Positions 50,760-53,504 of a stretch of 53,504 nt of DNA are shown here, piece by piece. The position numbers were made by a program, and so were the translations under genes. The DNA comes from an uncultured Verrucomicrobiota bacterium (GTDB lineage Bacteria > Verrucomicrobiota > Verrucomicrobiia > Verrucomicrobiales > DEV007). Below the pieces are notes generated by a model that did no database searches, had not been told where the DNA came from, and worked only from the letters and a program-made list of their open reading frames with translations. The stretch covers positions 1-53,504 of the forward strand of contig CABXDI010000008.1 of NCBI GenBank assembly GCA_902510815.1, in the 5' to 3' direction. Position 1 is the first letter of the stretch, and every line of letters begins with the position of its first letter.

Positions 50760-53504
50760 ATGAAAAGTCCTTTTTTGCTAACCGCGATTATCTCTCTGAT
50801 TATTATACCCTCTCAATTACTCAAAGCTGAGCAGGTCGTCATTAACGAGATTATGTATCACCCTAAGGAAGGGGGGCATGAGTTCATAGAAATAGAAAAC
50901 CTTACGTCATCTCCATTTGATATTGCGCTTTGGAAACTCACTGGCGCAGTGGATTTTGAGTTTCCTGATTTTAGTTCAGCATCTTCAAGAAATACATTCC
51001 TCAAAGCTTTTGAAAGGATTGTTATTTGCGATACGGACCCTGGAACTTTTAGAAATACTTATGGATTGCCTTCAGCAGTTCGTGTTTTTGGCCCATGGAA
51101 AGGGAATCTCAGTAATACTGGTGAAAGAATTACATTAGAAGATAAAAATGGAACTACAAGGTGTACGGTTAGATATGATAATAAAGGAAGTTGGCCCGTT
51201 GCTGCTGCAGGTGGAGGGCACAGTCTAATTCTTTTTGACGACAGTCGAGCCATCGACGATTATCGCTTGTGGAGAGCTAGTTCTAGTATCGATGGAACGC
51301 CAGGATCACCTGAACCCGCTGCGGCAGAGGAGCCATATTCCAATCCTGAAGTGGATCTGAGCGTAGGAATTCCTTACATCGAATATGCGGATGCATGGGA
51401 TTTTAATGATCAAAATATAAATCTTGGAACAACATGGAAAAATTCTAATTATAATTACTCTCATCCTGGATGGACTAGAGAAAATGCTGGTGATAACGAA
51501 GGAGGGCTATACGGCTTCGAAAGCTCAGCTCTTCCAGCGCCAGGGCTTAGAACTCCACTCCTTAACAGTTCTGATGGCGCAAATCATATTAGTTATTATT
51601 TTCGTAAAGAGTTTACTTACAATGGATCGACCTCTGGTGTTCGGCTTACTATTGATTTAATTAATGACGATGGATGTGGGTTTTGGCTAAATGGTCAATG
51701 GATTGGTGGTGTTGCAACTTCTAGTGGAGCTAGCCATACAACGACTGCAGAAAGAGTTGTTACTAATGCTGCAGAAGAACTGGGAGTTATCTCGTTAGCC
51801 AACCCTCCACTAGTTAACGGTAAAAATGTTATTGCTGCTGCAGGTCGGCAAACAAGTAATTCTAGTTCAGATTTCATCTTTGGTGCAAAAGTAAGCCTTT
51901 CTGCACCAAGCGCGCCTACCGTTGTTATTAATGAAATCCTTCCTTCGAATAATGAATCGGGTTTTGTTGAGTTCTATAATCCCACCAATCAGAGTGTTAA
52001 CCTCAGTAATTGGTATATTAGTGATAGGGCTTCAAATCTGACTAAGAAAAGGATACCGGGCAATATCACGATAGCTTCTGGTGAGTTTGCTTCTGTCAGT
52101 TTTAGTGAATCATCCCTTGGTGTTGCTGCAACCACGACTGTTTATTTAACAAAGCCAGATGGTAATACTGTTGCTAATGCAGTTAGCACTCAAATGCCTT
52201 TAGATGGTAGATCACTTGGAAGAAAGCCTGCTGGAGGTGGGTCTTGGTTTCTTTTCACTTCGCCAACACGTGATTTGCCAAACGAGAGCTCTAGTGGTCT
52301 TGGGAAAAATTTGAAAATCAATGAAATTCATTACAATGAAGAAGGTGCTGTGGATTGGGTAGAGCTGGCTAATCTTGGTCAATCGTCTATTTCAATTCAA
52401 GGTCTATCGTTAACTAGTAAAAATGATTTTTCTGATAAGGTTGAATTAGGAGGGTCGATTCTTGCGAATAAATTTGCCGTTATTCCTACTCAGTTTGATT
52501 CCTCTGGTAACTCTTTTAAGCTGTTCTTAATTGATTCATCAAATACGGTTTTAGATGCTTGTTCGGTTAGTTTGGAAGATGGCCAGAGTTTTCTTCAAGC
52601 ATATCCTGACGGTTCTGGGGATTTCTTTCTAGGTTTTTCAGGTACTAGGAATGCGCCTAATGATCCCGAGCGTTTTTCAAATATTGTTATCAATGAATTG
52701 ATGGTTGAGCCGGTTAGTGGTGAGAGAGATGGTGAATTTATAGAGCTTTTCAATAAAGGTAATGAGTCCATTGATTTGAGTGCTTGGGGTTTTACTCATG
52801 GGGTGGATTATAATTTTCCTGGTGGCACTATTCTTCCAGCTAATGGTTATTTAGTTGTAGCGGCAAACCCTGAAATAACATCTGCTGCATTCCCTAATGC
52901 TACAGTTCTGGGTCCTTATTTGGGTAATCTTGCTAATGGAGGTGAATTCATTCGCTTAGCTGATCAGTGGGGAAATACGGTTGATAAACTGCATTATCAT
53001 ACTGGAGGTGACTGGCCAAGGTTAGCTGCTGGTGGAGGAAGTTCCTTAGAATTAAGGCATCCAGATATGGATAATGCAGATCCCTCTGCATGGGCAGATT
53101 CAGATGAAAGCAACAAATCAAGTTGGCAGAGTTTTAATATTAGCGAGCAGTATCAGCAGTTAACTACACGTGGATCTACTAGTGATTACGAGGAATTACA
53201 TATTTTTGCAGTTGGAGATGCTCATCTTGCTCTCCGAAATGTTGCGTTAACAAGAAACAATAGCACTACAAATATATTACCTGGTGGTGGAGAAACCGTT
53301 TCTCATAATGGAAGCGGTTCTAATGGTTGGCTTTGTCAGGGCACTCATCACGCTAGTGATAAATTTGGCAGTGAGTTTCACATTATATCATCAGGTCATG
53401 GAGATAATAAAGCTAACAGGTGTGAAATTGATATTACTCAGATCTCTAGAAATGATAATTTAAGATTTACGTGTCAGGCTCGTTGGATTTCCGGCAAACC
53501 AACT
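50760..53504 (+). CDS. Secreted protein with four lamin-tail domains (3' end missing)
   Basis: The frame from the ATG at 50760 stays open to the last base (915 codons), so the gene is cut by the window edge. A Sec signal (MKSPFLLTAIISLIIIPSQL) is followed by four lamin-tail (LTD) domains, each opening with a VxINEI-type strand: about residues 26-180, 387-504, 518-637 and 642-771. Between the first two lies a jelly-roll-like segment with DDGCGFWLNGQWIGG; after the fourth begins another beta domain. LTD proteins of Verrucomicrobia and Planctomycetes are surface or secreted, often with CotH-like or adhesion modules further on. Function not known; adhesion or extracellular matrix is inferred. Confidence 0.85.
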   Translation, partial: MKSPFLLTAIISLIIIPSQLLKAEQVVINEIMYHPKEGGHEFIEIENLTSSPFDIALWKLTGAVDFEFPDFSSASSRNTFLKAFERIVICDTDPGTFRNTYGLPSAVRVFGPWKGNLSNTGERITLEDKNGTTRCTVRYDNKGSWPVAAAGGGHSLILFDDSRAIDDYRLWRASSSIDGTPGSPEPAAAEEPYSNPEVDLSVGIPYIEYADAWDFNDQNINLGTTWKNSNYNYSHPGWTRENAGDNEGGLYGFESSALPAPGLRTPLLNSSDGANHISYYFRKEFTYNGSTSGVRLTIDLINDDGCGFWLNGQWIGGVATSSGASHTTTAERVVTNAAEELGVISLANPPLVNGKNVIAAAGRQTSNSSSDFIFGAKVSLSAPSAPTVVINEILPSNNESGFVEFYNPTNQSVNLSNWYISDRASNLTKKRIPGNITIASGEFASVSFSESSLGVAATTTVYLTKPDGNTVANAVSTQMPLDGRSLGRKPAGGGSWFLFTSPTRDLPNESSSGLGKNLKINEIHYNEEGAVDWVELANLGQSSISIQGLSLTSKNDFSDKVELGGSILANKFAVIPTQFDSSGNSFKLFLIDSSNTVLDACSVSLEDGQSFLQAYPDGSGDFFLGFSGTRNAPNDPERFSNIVINELMVEPVSGERDGEFIELFNKGNESIDLSAWGFTHGVDYNFPGGTILPANGYLVVAANPEITSAAFPNATVLGPYLGNLANGGEFIRLADQWGNTVDKLHYHTGGDWPRLAAGGGSSLELRHPDMDNADPSAWADSDESNKSSWQSFNISEQYQQLTTRGSTSDYEELHIFAVGDAHLALRNVALTRNNSTTNILPGGGETVSHNGSGSNGWLCQGTHHASDKFGSEFHIISSGHGDNKANRCEIDITQISRNDNLRFTCQARWISGKPT

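Noticed and set aside
1-53504. CRISPR arrays, rRNA, transposases or prophage genes
   Set aside because: No regularly spaced direct repeats, rRNA-like stretches, DDE/serine/tyrosine recombinase motifs or phage structural genes were seen.

Overview
The window is a 53.5 kb piece of a low-GC (roughly 35-38 %) bacterial chromosome, almost wholly protein coding, with one tRNA gene and no rRNA, CRISPR array or recognisable transposase. The gene mix suggests a free-living, aerobic Gram-negative bacterium of the PVC group, most likely a (marine) verrucomicrobial lineage: a formylglycine-type sulfatase, a quinoprotein-like propeller, a TAT-exported Gfo/Idh/MocA oxidoreductase, secreted lamin-tail proteins, a MoxR/DUF58/VWA (Bat-type) operon and a PUR-type DUF3276 protein. 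This is inference from families; no 16S or marker tree is available. Most start codons have A/T-rich leaders without an AGGAGG-like Shine-Dalgarno sequence, and GTG/TTG starts occur.

Layout. 1-1322 (+): end of an unknown gene, an inositol-monophosphatase-family enzyme and ispF. 1336-18921 (-): a long colinear block; in transcription order trpS, a DUF3276/PUR protein, an RluA-type pseudouridine synthase, sucC, a QueD/PTPS-like gene, sucD, citrate synthase, then moxR, DUF58, a membrane-anchored protein, two VWA proteins, an MMPL/RND exporter, a TPR-like secreted protein whose frame continues past an in-frame TGA, and a 1238-residue exported protein. 19370-21187 (+): ECF sigma factor, small overlapping ORF and MscS-like channel. 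21205-23167 (-): an unknown 444-residue protein and ruvA. 23272-24872 (+): two unknown small genes and an orphan nuoA. 24856-28731 (-): class III aminotransferase, aspC and purT; the purT-aspC gap holds a three-way-junction RNA leader with an overlapping antiterminator/terminator.

28904-31958: a tmRNA-3'-end-like scar, then a 951-residue fusion of a PQQ-type beta-propeller with a sulfatase whose GC content is far above the rest. 32052-37270: recA with a candidate operator, an orphan GspF-like protein, ribD, a divergent PanB-like protein, prmA and tRNA-Gly(GCC). 37409-50384: Gfo/Idh/MocA oxidoreductase, trpC, PBP1A, a tandem alpha/beta-hydrolase, cysteine desulfurase, folC, accD, CPBP protease, a small unknown, cobalamin adenosyltransferase and a secreted Lon-type peptidase. 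50385-50759 is a non-coding leader crowded with inverted repeats, and 50760-53504 is the open 5' part of a secreted protein with four lamin-tail domains that runs off the window.

Most genes are housekeeping (TCA cycle, isoprenoid, riboflavin, folate, purine, tryptophan and fatty-acid synthesis, recombination, wall synthesis). The parts that deserve a second look are the aspC leader RNA, the propeller-sulfatase chimera next to the ssrA-like scar, the interrupted BatC-like gene in an expanded Bat operon, the exported Lon domain, the PTPS gene inside sucCD, and the operator-like repeats at recA and upstream of the lamin-tail gene.
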